From Photobacterium galatheae (lineage in GTDB: Bacteria > Pseudomonadota > Gammaproteobacteria > Enterobacterales > Vibrionaceae), in contig NZ_JMIB01000004.1 of assembly GCF_000695255.1 (NCBI RefSeq), forward strand, positions 186,001 to 250,000: a stretch of 64,000 bases of DNA, given 5' to 3'. Below the pieces are notes generated by a model. It was not told the DNA's origin. It was given only the letters and a program-made list of their open reading frames with translations, and ran no database searches. Numbering within the stretch: the stretch's first letter is position 1; every line of letters begins with the position of its first letter. Below are positions 35,350 through 44,909 of the stretch, one piece after another. Position numbers and translations under genes: made by a program.

Positions 35350-35898
35350 ATGATGAAATTAAAAATAATTGCAGCGCTTATGCTTTTATCGTCGACGAGT
35401 TGTCATGCGTTTACTTCAACCAATAGTTTTCAAACAACTTCAGACAGAGAATTGGCAGCCTTTGAAGTTCGCGATTTAGAGCTCAATAAAATGCTGGGTG
35501 TTCATTCGGATTATGACTATGATTTAGACAAGAAGTACATCGAAGGTATTGATAATAACAATGATGGTGTAAGAGATGCCTTAGTCAAGATTGCTCGATC
35601 ACTCATCTACTATGATCGAAAGATTACTAAAGATGATTATGAAGAACTCCTCTCCCTTCTTATTGAGATTCAACCAAAGAAAGATCCCATCAAAGATTCC
35701 AAGTCGGTCAATCAACTTAAGTGTAGGTACTATTCTCTTCATCCATCAATACAAAAAGAAGCCTCTTTCGAAGAGATTCGGGCGCGGGTACTCAATTCTG
35801 CAAGCCGACGCTCGGCTTTTGGTATTGAAGCTCTCGATCCCAAAGCTGATCCCAATACGTGTGAAGCGTTAGAAATAGAGAAATTGCAACAAAACTAA
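35350..35898 (+). CDS. secreted hypothetical protein
   Basis: 182 aa. Starts with two ATGs (35350/35353) and a clear signal peptide (KLKIIAALMLLSSTSCHA). The mature part has an acidic GIDNNNDGVRDA loop resembling calcium-binding thrombospondin-type/EF-hand-like loops, two further Cys residues and a basic C-terminal half. Function unknown. No operon partner. Confidence 0.6.
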   Translation: MMKLKIIAALMLLSSTSCHAFTSTNSFQTTSDRELAAFEVRDLELNKMLGVHSDYDYDLDKKYIEGIDNNNDGVRDALVKIARSLIYYDRKITKDDYEELLSLLIEIQPKKDPIKDSKSVNQLKCRYYSLHPSIQKEASFEEIRARVLNSASRRSAFGIEALDPKADPNTCEALEIEKLQQN

Positions 35899-35977
35899 AA
35901 AGGAGAAGCTGGGAAACGGTGGAAATTCGGTATTCACCCATACAGTCGTGGCGGATACGCAGAAGTAACTCACTTAT

Positions 35978-36868
35978 CTATGAAGTGCTATAATCATTAA
36001 CTTGTTCTTTCAACCACTGAATGAAGCACTTGACTTTAGGTCGCTTTAGGTTCTTTTCTGGTAAACAGATAAAATAAGAAGATTCCGCTTCAATGGCTTG
36101 CTCACCAATACGAACGAGTGTTCCATGATGTATATATCGATGCGCTAAACTATGTTTGATTAATCCAATCCCTTGCATCGCCAAAGCACTTTCCACGACA
36201 AATAGAGAACCGTCAAATAGAAGTGAGGGTTTGATCGATTTCCTGCCATTGTGTTTGAACCAATCGTCCCAGCTCATATCCGTCCATACATCCTCAATTA
36301 AGGCTCCTTTATGTAAATCATCGATGCTATAAATGCCATGCTGTTCTTGATAGTAGGGGTGGCAGACCGGATAGATGATATCTTTCATTAACCATTCACT
36401 ATACATCCCTTGATACTGACCCTGGCCAAATCTCACGCACAAATCGATACTTTGATCACTGGGTAGTGCGAGACGATTGGATGGTTCAATTAATATACTG
36501 ATCTCGGGAAACTGCTCTCTAAATCCTTGTAATCTTGGAATGAGCCAATGGTGAGCGAAAGAGCTTGGAGCTGATATTGCGAGCTTGTTTGGGTGTTTAT
36601 CATCAGTCAATCCATCAACGCCAGCTTGCAGATGGCTAAACCCTAGCTTCACTTCTCTGTAAAGGTTCTCTCCGCTAGGTGTCAGCTCTATTTGTCGATG
36701 GTTCCGATGAAACAAGCAAGTATCAAGGCTTGCTTCGAGTTGCCTGATCTGTTGACTGACAGCAGCGGGCGATACAAATAATTCTTGAGCGGCAGATTTA
36801 AAGCTTCCTAAAGAGGCTGATTTATAAAAATAAAGTAATCCTTGTAAAGGAAGATTCTGGCGTTTCAA
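35978..36868 (-). CDS. LysR-family regulator (GcvA-like)
   Basis: 296 aa. N-terminal LysR HTH (LLYFYKSASLGSFKSAAQELFVSPAAVSQQIRQLE) and a C-terminal periplasmic-binding-protein-like effector domain. The start is a TTG at 36866-36868. It is divergent from the MFS transporter at 37231, which is its most likely target. Confidence 0.85.
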   Translation of the reverse strand: MKRQNLPLQGLLYFYKSASLGSFKSAAQELFVSPAAVSQQIRQLEASLDTCLFHRNHRQIELTPSGENLYREVKLGFSHLQAGVDGLTDDKHPNKLAISAPSSFAHHWLIPRLQGFREQFPEISILIEPSNRLALPSDQSIDLCVRFGQGQYQGMYSEWLMKDIIYPVCHPYYQEQHGIYSIDDLHKGALIEDVWTDMSWDDWFKHNGRKSIKPSLLFDGSLFVVESALAMQGIGLIKHSLAHRYIHHGTLVRIGEQAIEAESSYFICLPEKNLKRPKVKCFIQWLKEQVNDYSTS

Positions 36869-37065
36869 TGAAGATGACCTTAACCATGATTAAGAAATTA
36901 TCGTTTGTCAGGCTAGCATAAATTCACAAAAATATGAAACGAACAATCATTTGGGTGATAATTATATCAATTACTTTCTGATGTTTCGCCTGAATACCAG
37001 TCGATAAAATAACAAAAAAGGCTTTGAATGAATATGTGCATATAAACAGTCATTCGACATCACCG

Positions 37066-37230
37066 ATGTTCTTTGGGATGTGACCAACAATAATGAGTTT
37101 GTTTCGAGAGTCAGTGAACATTTAGGTCATGGAGTTTTTAAAACGCTTCCCAGCCAACAGCGTTTCATTCACATCGCTTCTTGCTCATCTCTTGGGCTTA
37201 ATCAGCGACAGCAACAATATGGGGCATAAA
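37066..37230 (+). pseudogene. possible C-terminal coding remnant upstream of the MFS gene
   Basis: A frame reads FDITDVLWDVTNNNEFVSRV, continues SEHLGHG, and ends QQQYGA-stop at about 37228, with no start codon. It looks like the end of a lost protein; the family is not identified. It lies between the LysR gene and its divergent MFS gene. Confidence 0.3.
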
Positions 37231-38424
37231 ATGCTTAGCCAAAGTAACCGATTCGTTATAATTCTCTCTTGTACATTAGTATTAATGGCACAAATGGCCA
37301 CTACCTTGTATTTACCGGCTTTACCACAAGTTGCGAGTGAGCTTGCCATCAGCCGCCATCACGCTGAGTTGTCAATTTCATTCTTTGTGATCGGTGCAGC
37401 CTTGCCTGTGATTTACTGGGGGCATGCTGCAGAAAAATATGGCCGAAAATGCTCACTGGCAATGGCCTTGCTTGTGTTCATGACAGCAAGTCTCGCCCTT
37501 TATTTTACCCAGTCTCTCGAAAGCTTACTGATCGCGAGGGTGATCCAGGGAATTGGAGCGGGCGGCGCTGCGATCATCGCCCGGATTATCGTTAGAGATT
37601 ACTGGAATGGCGATGCGCTCACGCAAAAGCTGTCTCTGTTATCAATGGCATTCATCGCAGCATTGGGCATCGGCCAATTTATTGGTTCATTGCTCACCCA
37701 GTACAGTGATTGGCGCATTGGTTTTTTATTGTTGGCATCCATTGCTGTCATTTCTTTATTCGCGATGACTCGGTTACAACTTCAAGGTCCGGTTCAAAGT
37801 GGCCAACTCACGCCAAAATCCAGAGCGAGTTACGTGCAGATCGTGAAGGACAGAGGCTTTCTCATCCCTTGCATGCAAGGGGGACTTGGTTTTGCCACGA
37901 TTGTGATATTACAGGAAGTGAGTCCATTTATATTCGATCACGACCTGCAACTGTCTGGTCAAATGTTTGGTTTCTTTGGCCTTGCGATTGGCATGACTTA
38001 TTTTTTGGGATCGCTGTATGTCAAACGCACTGTTACTCAAGTAGGCAGCCAACAGCTGATGTATCGAGGGGCATATATTATTCTGATGGGTGCCTTATTG
38101 ATGCTGACGATCTGGTTGTTCAGTGAATCACTTCAAAGGCAGATTCTTATCGGTAGTTACCTCATTTTGTATCTGCTCATCATTTTTGGTCAAGCTGTGA
38201 TTTTTCCGAACAGTATGTCATTGGCTGCAAGCAGTTCTTCTCACAGTGGTGCACACAGTATTGCTTTATGTGGTTTCTTGCAGCAATCAATGGCAGGGCT
38301 TGCCGCAGCCTTGGCGGTTGGGGCCGGTCATAGTCACAGCTGGACTTATTGGGTCGCCATGATGGGTATTGTCATTTTCAGTCTGGGCTTCACCAAAAGA
38401 GAGCAAAAAGCATGTCTGAACTAG
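37231..38424 (+). CDS. Bcr/CflA-type MFS drug efflux transporter
   Basis: 397 aa with 12 predicted transmembrane helices. The N-terminus has TTLYLPALPQVASEL and the motif A-like GHAAEKYGRKC between TM2 and TM3, both typical of the Bcr/CflA drug-proton antiporters. The ATG at 37231 follows GGGG at suitable distance; 37219 is an alternative, and the longer frame to 37129 is not supported. Confidence 0.85.
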   Translation: MLSQSNRFVIILSCTLVLMAQMATTLYLPALPQVASELAISRHHAELSISFFVIGAALPVIYWGHAAEKYGRKCSLAMALLVFMTASLALYFTQSLESLLIARVIQGIGAGGAAIIARIIVRDYWNGDALTQKLSLLSMAFIAALGIGQFIGSLLTQYSDWRIGFLLLASIAVISLFAMTRLQLQGPVQSGQLTPKSRASYVQIVKDRGFLIPCMQGGLGFATIVILQEVSPFIFDHDLQLSGQMFGFFGLAIGMTYFLGSLYVKRTVTQVGSQQLMYRGAYIILMGALLMLTIWLFSESLQRQILIGSYLILYLLIIFGQAVIFPNSMSLAASSSSHSGAHSIALCGFLQQSMAGLAAALAVGAGHSHSWTYWVAMMGIVIFSLGFTKREQKACLN

Positions 38425-38439
38425 TTTTCACCTTTTCGC

Positions 38440-38770
38440 TCAACACTGAAGAAGCCAATGTTCTGACAGAAAACCGAAAAACAGTGATGCAATCACACCG
38501 CCACAGGTGGCCATGAATGGGCTGATGGAGAGCATGGTGGAACGAACATTCGTTTGTGTATATTCGTGTAGCAATACACTTTCTGAGTTATTACCGTGAA
38601 CAGGAAAAATGTCAGGTAACACAAAGCGAAACTCAACAGGTGTGTGGTAGATGCTAAGGCAATCACGGCAATGCCCGCAGAACCGCGGGTCGATAACATC
38701 AGGATTTTGTGTGAGGCATTGAATATTCTGAGTAAGCAGACATCAAAAAGTCAGGGGCAGAGAGAATACC
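38440..38770 (-). pseudogene. C-terminal fragment of an MFS transporter, frameshifted
   Basis: On the minus strand, pieces in different frames read like the last part of an MFS protein: GILSAPDFLMSAYSEY, then LSFALCYLTFFLF, then TNVRSTMLSISPFMATCGGV...FFGFLSEHWLLQC-stop. At least two frameshifts break it and the N-terminal half is missing. It is convergent with the intact MFS gene and may be the decayed end of a previous transporter at this locus. Confidence 0.65.
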
Positions 38771-38887
38771 GAATACGGTAATTATACCCAAAGGTGGATG
38801 AACACTTCTCTGGTTCGCTCTTGGCTATGGGGTAGATTGGAATGTATGATGCGTTCATGACAAATTTTATTGATAAGTGGGTCATTT

Positions 38888-39238
38888 TTGAGAAATAGAT
38901 TATTCAAATACGTTCTGATGAGCCTGATGCAATTATTGCTGGCTGGTTCCTCTATTGCATCGGGCACCAGTATCACGGGCATCTATTCCAGTCTGAATGT
39001 TCATGATGAATCTGGGGACATTCTCGGAATAGAAGTCACGATTTCAGAATCTTATTCGGGGAAGTATTTTGTAACCTTTCAAGCCAGTGAAGGTCAGCCA
39101 AGGATACCTGTTGTGTCTGAAGCAAATGTGAATCGCAATGAAATCACCTTCCATGTGAATGAGAAAAATGGTTATCAAGGTTTATTTCGAGGGGAGATTT
39201 CCTCGGGGCAATTAAAAGGACACTTTGAGCAGGGATAA
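38888..39238 (+). CDS. small secreted protein
   Basis: 116 aa from a TTG at 38888, which gives a good signal peptide (RNRLFKYVLMSLMQLLLAGSSIASG). An ATG at 38918 is the alternative and leaves a shorter one. The mature part is a small beta-rich domain (GIYSSLNVHDESGD, FVTFQASEGQ). No family recognised. Confidence 0.5.
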   Translation: MRNRLFKYVLMSLMQLLLAGSSIASGTSITGIYSSLNVHDESGDILGIEVTISESYSGKYFVTFQASEGQPRIPVVSEANVNRNEITFHVNEKNGYQGLFRGEISSGQLKGHFEQG

Positions 39239-39304
39239 TTGTCGCCAAGTGGAGAGGAGATGATTCTCCTTCTAAGAAAGCATAGTTTTTGGGAATAGGT
39301 CTGC

Positions 39305-40180
39305 TCATGAAATAGTCTTTGATATTTCTGATTTGACATGATCAATGAATAAAGCAACAGACTGGGATATTCTGTCTGGATTCCATGCCATATGAATATC
39401 CCAGCTTGTCTCTTCTGGAAAGGGAATTAAGGCGATTTTGTCATAGAGCCCAAGAATGGATTTCTTCGGTAAGATCGCAACACCAGTATTAGATAAGATT
39501 AATGTAATCATGGTTTGCATATCTGTTGATATGTTTGTAATGTGATGCGGTCTGTTTTCCAGTAATGCCATGATTTTTGTATTCATCATGGATTTACTGT
39601 GTTCACCCATCATGAATAAATTGAATTTTTTTAAGTAAAAATCAACATCCATTTGACTGAATTGATCTTTAGAGACAGCCAATACAAACTCATCCTGTGA
39701 AACCTGAAGGCTCTGGAGCGTTGTTGAGGCTGGCTTTCGCATAAAACCAATATCCAGTGATCCGGAAAGTAATTGCTCTTCTTGCTCTTGGGAGCAGATA
39801 TCTGCTAAAGCAATAGAAATATGCTGATGCGTTTTTTGGAAGTCACGAATAAAAAGGGGAAGGAAATCATTGCTTGATTTACCAAACCCAATCGATAAAG
39901 GTGTCAGGTTACTTTGTGAAATACTGGAGATTAGCGCATCTGTCTTTTTGATGTGTCGATTTAATGCTGTGATTTCATCAATGATAAGTTTTCCTGCATC
40001 AGATAGGGTGACACCATGGCTATCTCTGACAAAAACTTCAATGCCATAGGCGTCTTCAAAGTTTTTAATTTGCTTTGAGAGTGCAGGTTGTGAAATGCAA
40101 AGTATTTGAGATGCAACCCTGAAGTTTTTCACTCTGGCAAGCGTTTCAATTGAGTGTAAATATTTCGGATTAACCTTCAT
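39305..40180 (-). CDS. LysR-family regulator
   Basis: 291 aa. N-terminal HTH (IETLARVKNFRVASQILCISQPALSKQIKNFE) and an effector domain of the LysR substrate-binding type. No divergent enzyme gene is adjacent; the small gene at 40274 is the nearest divergent neighbour. Confidence 0.85.
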   Translation of the reverse strand: MKVNPKYLHSIETLARVKNFRVASQILCISQPALSKQIKNFEDAYGIEVFVRDSHGVTLSDAGKLIIDEITALNRHIKKTDALISSISQSNLTPLSIGFGKSSNDFLPLFIRDFQKTHQHISIALADICSQEQEEQLLSGSLDIGFMRKPASTTLQSLQVSQDEFVLAVSKDQFSQMDVDFYLKKFNLFMMGEHSKSMMNTKIMALLENRPHHITNISTDMQTMITLILSNTGVAILPKKSILGLYDKIALIPFPEETSWDIHMAWNPDRISQSVALFIDHVKSEISKTIS

Positions 40181-40273
40181 AACTTTCAGTTATCGCCATA
40201 AAAATAAAATCACTATGCACTATAGCATAAACGTAGATAATTCTGATATCGAATATTGATGAGTGGGTTTCCT

Positions 40274-40498
40274 ATGAAATATTGTGTACTGGTGAAAGAG
40301 GATGTACTGGTTTTTGAAGCGTTCAATGCGGAAAACGCATCAGCGATCATCATGAGTTTATTCAGGCAGGGGTTTGTGTTAGCACCGGTGCTGATAGAGG
40401 CAAACAACGCAGAAAATGCTCGGGCATGTTTCCAAAACCGATTTGAATGGAACGATATCTCAACAGCATTTCAGCAGAGAAAGGTATTGATCTGTTAG
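40274..40498 (+). CDS. small hypothetical protein
   Basis: 74 aa from the ATG at 40274, preceded by GTGGGTTTCC. It has an internal repeat-like pattern (VFEAFNAENASAIIM and LIEANNAENARACFQ) suggesting two similar helices. Function unknown; it may not be translated. Confidence 0.4.
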   Translation: MKYCVLVKEDVLVFEAFNAENASAIIMSLFRQGFVLAPVLIEANNAENARACFQNRFEWNDISTAFQQRKVLIC

Positions 40499-40611
40499 CG
40501 GTTCGCATTCGCTGAATGAAGGTTGAATTAGTAGGGCGACAGGGTGATATAGAGACTCCTGTAGCAAAGCAGGAGTCCTTGGGACTGATTTCTGTGTTTT
40601 TCTGTTACTTT

Positions 40612-41748
40612 CTATGCGGCTGCGACGCGTGACGATAGTGTGTATGTCACGATCATTGCGCCGACACCACAGGCAATCAGCACAGTGCCTAAATGCTGAA
40701 TGATACCTGCCAGGCCCAAACCACTGCCAATGAACAGGTAATACATGAGCCCGAACAGGGCAGCGGCACTGCCTGCTTGTTGCCTGTAGTTGCTCAATGC
40801 CATGCTGAGTATATTGGGGATCGCTATGCCGTAAGCCGTTACGATTATCATGATTGGTATGAGAAACCAAATCGAGTCCAGCATGGTGTAAACGCCCACA
40901 GCCCCCAGAGTGAACATCATCCCGGCACCTTTTAACAATAAGTGTTGAGACACATTTTTTGTCAGTAAGCCTTTGTTGAGAAAGCTGCCCAGCAGTGAGC
41001 CAATGCCAAGTACAAGACCACTGTAGCCAAATTGCTCTGAGGTGAACCCAAGTGCAGCGACATGGAATCCTCCCAGTTGGTAATAAGCAAACAGAGCGAT
41101 ATTGTAAAAGGCCACTAACAGTGCGGACTGCCAGATTTGCACATCTTTCAGCATGCGAGCACTGAGTGCACCGAGTTTTAACGGTTGTTTTTCTGTTTGT
41201 GTTTCAGGCAGTAGAAAGAAGTTGTAAATCAATAAGCCAATCGCCATGGCAAATAAAGCGAAGAACACAAACTGGTGGCCGCCGGCTTGTGATAGCTGGC
41301 CTCCGCAAAACATACCGATCACCGGACTGATGGCGATCCCCAGCCCCATGAGACTGAAGACTTTGCCAAGTGCTTCACCATCAAACGCGTCGCGCAGCAT
41401 GGTTTGTGTGACCACCGAGCCAACCGCGATCCCGAAGGCGCTGAAGGCACGGGCAATCATCAATACGGTAAAGCTTTCTGTCTGCATGGCCACAAAAGCT
41501 GCGCAGCTATAGATCAACAGGCCTAAGAGCATCGCTGGCCGTCTGCCCCAGAAGTCAGCAAGTACGCCCCATGCAGCAACCCCAATGGCGAAAGCCGAAA
41601 AGTAGATTGATAATGTTTGTGCTGCCTGCGTGTCAGAGACTGCGAACGACTGTGAAATGGAACCTAAAGCCGGGCTATAGATGGTCTCGACAATCTGCGG
41701 AAACATCAGCATGACAACCATCAGCCATAAAGATGGTTTCACTTTCAT
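40612..41748 (-). CDS. MFS transporter, NimT/Bcr-like
   Basis: 378 aa, about 12 transmembrane helices. The N-terminus FPQIVETIYSPALGSISQSF and motif A GVLADFWGRRPAML are typical of drug-efflux MFS proteins. It is preceded by a strong AGGAGG and is divergent, with a 99-bp gap, from an AraC regulator. In E. coli the NimR/NimT pair (2-nitroimidazole resistance) has this arrangement, which suggests efflux of a small toxic compound. Confidence 0.82.
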   Translation of the reverse strand: MKVKPSLWLMVVMLMFPQIVETIYSPALGSISQSFAVSDTQAAQTLSIYFSAFAIGVAAWGVLADFWGRRPAMLLGLLIYSCAAFVAMQTESFTVLMIARAFSAFGIAVGSVVTQTMLRDAFDGEALGKVFSLMGLGIAISPVIGMFCGGQLSQAGGHQFVFFALFAMAIGLLIYNFFLLPETQTEKQPLKLGALSARMLKDVQIWQSALLVAFYNIALFAYYQLGGFHVAALGFTSEQFGYSGLVLGIGSLLGSFLNKGLLTKNVSQHLLLKGAGMMFTLGAVGVYTMLDSIWFLIPIMIIVTAYGIAIPNILSMALSNYRQQAGSAAALFGLMYYLFIGSGLGLAGIIQHLGTVLIACGVGAMIVTYTLSSRVAAA

Positions 41749-41847
41749 GTTTCATCCTCCTCATGAATGAATCTGGCCCGCAGTGTATACTGGCGTTTTT
41801 AATGCGCATAAACGACATTCAGACATAAAACATTAAGATTCGGACAA

Positions 41848-42633
41848 ATGGCAGTTATTGATCAAAAAACAGCGTTTGACGCGGATAAATTTACAGCGAG
41901 CGTGATTGGGATTGCTGCGGATGTCGGTCAGCATGATTCGGGCGTACATCAGCACCGGAAAGGCCAGATCCTCTATGCGCCGCAAGGATGTATGACCTTT
42001 GCTCTGGAGCATGCCATTTGTATTTTACCGCCGACGAAAGCAGTCTGGATTCCCCCGCAAACGGCGCACCGGGCGGTGATGACCAATGTTGTCGCTTATC
42101 GTTCTTTATATTTTGATGGCACGGTTTACGACGGCCCTGAAGAGATCACCATGATTGAGGTGAATGACCTCTTAAAGGCGCTGATGAATCGAATGGCTTT
42201 CTGGCCCTGGGACAAACCAGAAGCAGAGATGGTGAAGACAACCGCCTTGTTTTGGGAAGAGTTTTATCTCGCAAAGCGCCATGATTATCAGCTTCCCGTA
42301 CCTGTGGATGCCCGGTTGAATCTGTTTCGCACGCAAATAATGCAGGATACTTTTTTAGCGCCATCGGCCAGCTCCCTGGCTGAATCCGTTGGGCTCAGTC
42401 CGAAAACTGTCACACGGATCTTCAAAGCTGATACCGGTATGTCTTATCAGGATTGGCGACAGCAATGGCGTTTGCTCAAAGCGATTGAATTGCTGTCTTC
42501 CGGAATGCTGGTCGCTGATGTGAGCGTCTGGCTTGAGTTTTCATCTGACAGCGCTTTCATTGCTTTTTTTAAGCAGCAAACGGGGAAAACGCCATTGCGT
42601 TTTATGGAGCGGGGCACAACGCTGGTAACGTGA
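41848..42633 (+). CDS. AraC-family regulator, NimR-like
   Basis: 261 aa. N-terminal cupin-like sensor (HQHRKGQILYAPQGCMTF, PPTKAVWIPPQTAHRAVM) and a C-terminal double HTH (LAESVGLSPKTVTRIFKADTG...VSVWLEFSSDSAFIAFFKQQTGKTP). Divergent from the MFS gene at 41748, its probable target. Confidence 0.85.
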   Translation: MAVIDQKTAFDADKFTASVIGIAADVGQHDSGVHQHRKGQILYAPQGCMTFALEHAICILPPTKAVWIPPQTAHRAVMTNVVAYRSLYFDGTVYDGPEEITMIEVNDLLKALMNRMAFWPWDKPEAEMVKTTALFWEEFYLAKRHDYQLPVPVDARLNLFRTQIMQDTFLAPSASSLAESVGLSPKTVTRIFKADTGMSYQDWRQQWRLLKAIELLSSGMLVADVSVWLEFSSDSAFIAFFKQQTGKTPLRFMERGTTLVT

Positions 42634-42745
42634 TAAAGTACCGCGCAAGCGAAAATCCAGTTAGCGTGTACAACGGCAGGGAAGGTGCTTATCTCATTCT
42701 GGTGCCTGTTTGGCTTTATCTGAGCCAAACGTATTCAATCTAACA

Positions 42746-43237
42746 TCAGTCTTCCGTCAGCATGGCTAAAAACGAAGCCATGTCATCAGCGATGTGCTCT
42801 AACGGTTGGCTGTTCACGCCATGTTCATCGCACTCATGAAACCATAGTGCAACCCGCGGGTTATCATTTGGGGTGCCTTCATAGTCCAATACCACGACAT
42901 CACCAAAGCTTGTTTCTGCGATGGGTAATAAATATGGACTATTGAATCTATCTTTGTAGAAAATGTGGTTTTCAAAGATGTTTGTTGACTCATGAAGAAG
43001 AATTGATCCCTTCCCACTGACATCATAAAAAATCTTGATTGGATACTTATTCGTTTGAGTCTTAAAGTAACGTTGTATTGGTTCTCCGCCATTGTTTCTT
43101 TTTAGAAGTTCAATGAGAAGATGAGGAAGAGAATAACCGTGAAACTCTTCATCCATATACTCTGCGATGTCTTCAAAATGGAATGGTGTTAATGACTCCC
43201 GTGAAGAGCCCATTTCAAAATAAATCATTCTCATCAT
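42746..43237 (-). CDS. SMI1/KNR4 (SUKH)-like protein, copy 1
   Basis: 163 aa. The central and C-terminal core matches the SMI1_KNR4/SUKH fold used by many immunity proteins against polymorphic toxins: LPHLLIELLKRNNGG, ETSFGDVVVLDYEG, NPRVALWFHE. The start at 43237 (MMRMIYF) lies after GAGGAAT and aligns with copy 3; the listed upstream ATG at 43246 is possible. Last of four tandem paralogs. Confidence 0.72.
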   Translation of the reverse strand: MMRMIYFEMGSSRESLTPFHFEDIAEYMDEEFHGYSLPHLLIELLKRNNGGEPIQRYFKTQTNKYPIKIFYDVSGKGSILLHESTNIFENHIFYKDRFNSPYLLPIAETSFGDVVVLDYEGTPNDNPRVALWFHECDEHGVNSQPLEHIADDMASFLAMLTED

Positions 43238-43266
43238 ATTCCTCATTTGTATAACGATTGAAAAAA

Positions 43267-43755
43267 TCAGTCTTCCGTTAGCATGTCTAAAAACGATGCC
43301 ATGTCGTCAGCGATGTGCTCTAACGGTTGGCTGTTCATGCCATGTTCATCGCACTCATGAAACCATAAAGCAACCCGCGGGTTATCTTTTGGGGTGCCTT
43401 CATAGTCCAACACCACGACATCCCCAAAACTTGTTTCTGCGATGGGCATTAAGTGAAGGTTATTAAAGCGTTCTTTATAAAAAAGATACATATCGAACAT
43501 ATTTGTAGATTCGTGAAGGATAATCGTTCCATCCTCACTGAGATCATAGAATATTTTAATTGGGTGTTTGTTGTTATGAGTTTCAAAACAACGTTGTACA
43601 GGCATGCCGCCATTATTTTTATTTAAAATTTCATTGAGAGCGTTTGGGAGTCGCTTCCCTTCAAATCTTTCATCTAAGTATTCTTCTATATTCTCCCAGT
43701 CTTCTGAAGTTAACTGTTCACATGAAGTTCCGGATACAAAATCAATCGTGCTCAT
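43267..43755 (-). CDS. SMI1/KNR4 (SUKH)-like protein, copy 2
   Basis: 162 aa. Same family as its neighbours (LPNALNEILNKNNGG, ETSFGDVVVLDYEG, NPRVALWFHECDEHG). The last ~70 residues are almost identical to copy 1, while the N-terminal half is more divergent. It sits 1 bp after the stop of copy 3. Confidence 0.72.
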   Translation of the reverse strand: MSTIDFVSGTSCEQLTSEDWENIEEYLDERFEGKRLPNALNEILNKNNGGMPVQRCFETHNNKHPIKIFYDLSEDGTIILHESTNMFDMYLFYKERFNNLHLMPIAETSFGDVVVLDYEGTPKDNPRVALWFHECDEHGMNSQPLEHIADDMASFLDMLTED

Positions 43756-43756
43756 C

Positions 43757-44260
43757 TTAGCTTCTCGTAAAATCTTCTGTCAGCAGTTCGAGAAATGCTT
43801 CCATGTTGTCTGCAATGTGCTCCATTGGGTAGCTGAATTCACCTTTTTCATCACATTCATGGAACCAAAGTGCCACACGAGGGTTATCTCTGGGTGTGCC
43901 GTTATAATCCAACATGATAATATCCCCAATCGTTGTATCTGCAATGGGGACTAAGAGTGGATTATTAAATCTGTTTTTTAAAAAATGCCACTTATCAAAA
44001 ATACCATTTGACTCATGTGCAATGATGGTTTCGTTATCGCTTAGGTTATAAAATAACCTTATTGGGTATTCGTTGGTTTGAGTTTTAAAGTGCCTCTGAA
44101 CAGGCTCACCACCATTGTTTCTCTTTAATTGCTCGATAAGAGCAGGTGGAAAACGAACGCTGTCCATAAATTCATCAAAAAACTCTTCGGCTTCTTCCAG
44201 ATGTTCCTCCGTGAGTGGCTCAAAAGAAGTGCTATTTTTAAAATCAATATGACGCATCAT
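43757..44260 (-). CDS. SMI1/KNR4 (SUKH)-like protein, copy 3
   Basis: 167 aa. FPPALIEQLKRNNGG, DTTIGDIIMLDYNG and NPRVALWFHECDEKG identify the family. It is the most divergent of the intact copies in the C-terminal half. Co-oriented and nearly overlapping with copy 2, so probably one transcript. Confidence 0.72.
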   Translation of the reverse strand: MMRHIDFKNSTSFEPLTEEHLEEAEEFFDEFMDSVRFPPALIEQLKRNNGGEPVQRHFKTQTNEYPIRLFYNLSDNETIIAHESNGIFDKWHFLKNRFNNPLLVPIADTTIGDIIMLDYNGTPRDNPRVALWFHECDEKGEFSYPMEHIADNMEAFLELLTEDFTRS

Positions 44261-44327
44261 TTTTCGCTTCTATCCTGTACAGATTATTGAAATAAATAGG
44301 CATCCATGCCGATTCAATAGTTAAGAA

Positions 44328-44815
44328 TCAGTCTTCCGTCAGCATCTCTAAAAACGAAGCCATGTCGTCAGCGATGTGCTCTAACGGTTGGCTGTTCACG
44401 CCATGTTCATCGCACTCATGAAACCATAAAGCAACCCGTGGGTTATCTTTTGGGGTGCCTTCATAGTCCAACACCACGACATTCCCAAAGCTTGTTTCTG
44501 CGATGGGTAGAAACCGAGGGATGTTGACTCTTTCTTCATAGAGCTGATACATATCAAGCATGCTGTTTGATTCATGTAGGATGCACGATTCATTTCGGCT
44601 CATATTGAAAAAATATGTAATAGATAAGCATCTGACTCTGTTTTAAAGTACTGATGTATTGGTATGACACCATTGTTTCCTTTGAGCAGTGTGATAAGCG
44701 ATTGGGGTAGAAAAAATCGCCAAAAAACTCACCTAAACACTCTTGGATATCTTCAAGTCTGCGATCTGTAAAAGGTTCAGCGGAAGTGGACAGATTTACT
44801 TTATGAGATATATTT
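44328..44815 (-). pseudogene. SMI1/KNR4 (SUKH)-like protein, copy 4, frameshifted
   Basis: The C-terminal 91 codons (44328-44603) are intact and nearly identical to copies 1 and 2. Upstream, the N-terminal half continues in other frames: LSTSAEPFTDRRLEDIQECL then ITLLKGNNGVIPIHQYFKTE, then a stop. At least two frameshifts break the gene. The surviving C-terminal frame may still be translated. Confidence 0.7.
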
Positions 44816-44909
44816 TATCAGTATGCGAAAATTATTTTCAGCGTGAGTTTGTGCTAGCATTTCCACCTCTTTCAGTGGAAATGCTAGGGGCATGATTTAA
44901 TCAAATGTT

